This document shows positions 61,718-64,000 of a stretch of 64,000 nucleotides of DNA, one piece after another. The stretch comes from Candidatus Binatia bacterium (lineage in GTDB: Bacteria; Desulfobacterota_B; Binatia; UBA9968; JAJDTQ01): contig JAJDTQ010000143.1 of NCBI GenBank assembly GCA_022827045.1, positions 6,226 through 70,225 of the forward strand. Reading direction: 5' to 3'. Each line of letters opens with the position of its first letter. Within the stretch, counting starts at the first letter, position 1. Under the pieces are notes generated by a model, which saw nothing but the letters and a program-made list of their open reading frames with translations, was not told the origin of the DNA and made no database searches. A program made the position numbers and the translations under genes.

Positions 61718-62935
61718 ATGTCGTCCTCCACCCTGTTCATCCTCGCCCTGGTGACCGTCACCCACATCATCGGGGCCTCGGCGCAGTACGGCATCAACAC
61801 CTTCGCCCCGTTCTACCAGCAGGAGCTGGGCCTCACCCGGGCGCAGGTCGGGCTGTTCTTCACCGCCTTCTACATCGGCATGGCCGGCTTCTCGTTCACC
61901 GCCGGGTGGTTCAGCGACCGGCTGGGGGTGAGGAGAGCCTCGCTCATCGGCCACGTGTTCGCCGGGACGGCGGTGATGTTCGCTTCGTCCGCGGGGTCCT
62001 TCGGCTGGGCCTTCGCCTGCTTTCTCCTCACCGGCCTGGGGTACAGCTTCCTCAACCCCGCTTCCACCAAGGGGGTGCTGATGTGGTTCCGGCGCCACCG
62101 CGCCACCGCCATGGGGATCAAGCAGACCGGCGTCCCCGGGGGCGGCGTCCTGACCGCCCTCGTGGGCGCGCCCCTGGCGGTCGTCTTCGGCTGGCGCGCC
62201 ACGCTGGCGGGTCTGGGCGCGGTCAACGTGCTCTTCGGCGCGGCCTTCTGGTTCCTCTGGCGCGAGCCCGGCGACCCCGATCGAACGGGTGAATCGCCTT
62301 CCGGCGCCGCCGGCCGCCCGCGCCTGCGCATCAAGAGCCTGCTGGCCCTGAGCTGCGGCACGGCCCTGTTGCTCATGGGCCAGATGTCGCTCCTGACCTA
62401 TCTGCCGTTGTTCCTGAAGGAAAGACTCGCGTTCTCCACGGTCCACGCCAGCCAATGGCTGTCCATCACCCAGTCGGGAGCGGTGATCGGCCGAATTGGC
62501 TGGGGAGCCGTCAGCGACCGCCTTTTCGGCGGCCGGCGCAAGATCGTGCTGGTGCTCATCGGAGTCATCTCGGTGCTCCTGTGCACGGCGTTCAGCGCCA
62601 TCGGCAAGGGGGTCTCCCTGCTCATCCTGGTCCCCCTGACCTTCCTCGCGGGGTTCACCATGATCGGTTACCAGGGCGTGTCCTACTCCCTGATCAGCGA
62701 GATCGCCGGGCAATCCCGGGCCGGCATGGCGCTGGGCCTGATGATCACCATCAACGCACTGGGGACCGTGGTGGGCACCCCCACGTTCGGCGCCATCGTC
62801 GACGTCACCGGCTCCTACGTCATCGCCTGGCAGGCGCTGGCCGTCGTCCTCGCCCTGGGAACCGCCAACATCGCGATATTCGTATCCGAACCCCGCCGGA
62901 GCGAGCCCGCGTACCCACCCGACTCCCCCCATTGA
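61718..62935 (+). CDS. MFS transporter
   Basis: A 405-residue, 12-helix major facilitator. Motif A-like GWFSDRLGVRRASLIGH occurs in the loop between helices 2 and 3, and a second half copy reads GAVSDRLFGGRRKIVLV. It starts MSSSTLFILALVTVTHIIG. It follows aroQ by about 52 bases and may be in the operon. Substrate is not clear; an MFS carrier for an aromatic or related acid would fit the position. Confidence 0.88.
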   Translation: MSSSTLFILALVTVTHIIGASAQYGINTFAPFYQQELGLTRAQVGLFFTAFYIGMAGFSFTAGWFSDRLGVRRASLIGHVFAGTAVMFASSAGSFGWAFACFLLTGLGYSFLNPASTKGVLMWFRRHRATAMGIKQTGVPGGGVLTALVGAPLAVVFGWRATLAGLGAVNVLFGAAFWFLWREPGDPDRTGESPSGAAGRPRLRIKSLLALSCGTALLLMGQMSLLTYLPLFLKERLAFSTVHASQWLSITQSGAVIGRIGWGAVSDRLFGGRRKIVLVLIGVISVLLCTAFSAIGKGVSLLILVPLTFLAGFTMIGYQGVSYSLISEIAGQSRAGMALGLMITINALGTVVGTPTFGAIVDVTGSYVIAWQALAVVLALGTANIAIFVSEPRRSEPAYPPDSPH

Positions 62936-63027
62936 CGCCGGACTTCCGCAACAATTCCACCCGGTTTCCACCTAACCGTCCCGGGGTCCGGGTCAGCCCG
63001 CGAGAATGACGACGGGTCTCCTCACCA

Positions 63028-63097
63028 GGCTTACGGGGCAGGCCCCGAGAGGATGTTGGGTCCGCCCTCCATCCTCTCGGGGCCTGCCCCGTAAGCC
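63028..63097. repeat. 28-bp perfect inverted repeat between MFS gene and gyrB
   Basis: The arm GGCTTACGGGGCAGGCCCCG (63028 onward, 28 bases in all) pairs perfectly with 63070-63097 around a 14-base loop. No T-run follows, so it may be a rho-independent-like structure or another mobile palindrome. The 355-base gap 62936-63290 contains this, a gyrB promoter candidate and no gene that I can see. Confidence 0.8.
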
Positions 63098-63185
63098 GGC
63101 GCCAGCCCTCCACCCAACGAATCCGCAGTCACCTCACCCCGCCTCTTGAACGAGCCCAACGCCTACCGTCCGGGTCCCCGCCCGG

Positions 63186-63215
63186 TTGGCATTGGCGCAC
63201 CGGAAATGCTATTAT
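63186..63215 (+). promoter_or_regulatory. candidate gyrB promoter
   Basis: TTGGCA (63186-63191), an 18-base spacer and TATTAT (63210-63215), 76 bases before the gyrB ATG. One mismatch in each box, so moderate support. Confidence 0.5.
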
Positions 63216-63290
63216 TCTTCATGTCGCGTTTCCTGCCGACGGTCCTCCGTGATTCATATACAGTGAAGGTTGGAACAACCACACTTTGAC

Positions 63291-64000
<710 letters not shown>

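Noticed and set aside
60884..62971. 695-codon leftward frame opposite aroB, aroQ and the MFS gene
   Set aside because: Spans three unrelated genes on the other strand and has no recognisable domain.

Overview
This 64 kb window is high-GC, gene-dense bacterial chromosome. The right half carries mnmE-mnmG-rsmG-parA-parB next to an F1 ATP synthase operon (b', b, delta, alpha, gamma, beta, epsilon), with gyrB at the right edge and two perfect parS sites, which marks the neighbourhood of a replication origin. A split ATP synthase (no a or c subunit genes here, duplicated b/b') beside parAB is the arrangement known from deltaproteobacterial lineages. The accessory left half has molybdenum hydroxylases, LLM-type flavin oxidoreductases, a TAXI-TRAP transporter and many dispersed palindromes. 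I infer an uncultured, probably aerobic or microaerobic, Desulfobacterota/Binatota/Tectomicrobia-like bacterium. That placement rests on gene order only.

Layout. 1-2.6 kb: RND efflux permease (cut by the edge) and its adaptor. 2.8-9.0 kb: a lone molybdopterin subunit facing a complete three-gene molybdenum hydroxylase operon. 9.2-14.6 kb: Tat-exported amine oxidase, divergent from a TAXI solute-binding protein, a fused TRAP permease and a coupled CAP-domain lipoprotein. 14.6-20.7 kb: DgcN-like protein, AbrB-type antitoxin with a decayed PIN toxin, an AbiJ-like protein in a lower-GC islet, an LLM oxidoreductase and a restriction-modification pair. 20.8-25.4 kb: an operon of M24 peptidase, threonine synthase-like protein and two LLM oxidoreductases. 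25.5-26.9 kb: a Fic protein bounded by AT-rich direct repeats. 27-35 kb: bicupin, PlsY, DUF429, a coiled-coil protein, ADP-forming acyl-CoA ligase, CrcB, 8-oxoguanine deaminase, DUF1772. 35-39 kb: ThiD, VapBC with an operator palindrome, a hypothetical gene, MltG, and an S24-like protein whose catalytic Lys is Arg. 39-45 kb: DUF255 thioredoxin protein, Gfo/Idh/MocA oxidoreductase, a large unknown membrane-anchored protein, DAHP synthase. 46-64 kb: origin-proximal housekeeping block with mnmEG, rsmG, parAB, atp, aroCKBQ, an MFS transporter and gyrB.

Functional connections. AroG at 44.8 kb and AroC/K/B/Q at 58-62 kb cover five of the seven shikimate-pathway steps. ParA, ParB and the two parS sites form a chromosome segregation locus embedded in the tRNA/rRNA modification operon (MnmE/MnmG/RsmG). 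Defence-type genes (two toxin-antitoxin loci, one broken; AbiJ-like; R-M; Fic) lie among catabolic genes rather than in one pure island.

Unusual points are three genes (rsmG, aroK, the adenine methyltransferase) whose conserved N-terminus lies upstream of any ATG/GTG/TTG, several families of short palindromic repeats, a 165-bp MITE-like element beside mnmG whose ends resemble a hairpin sitting just before a molybdenum hydroxylase gene, and the 729-residue unknown membrane protein.
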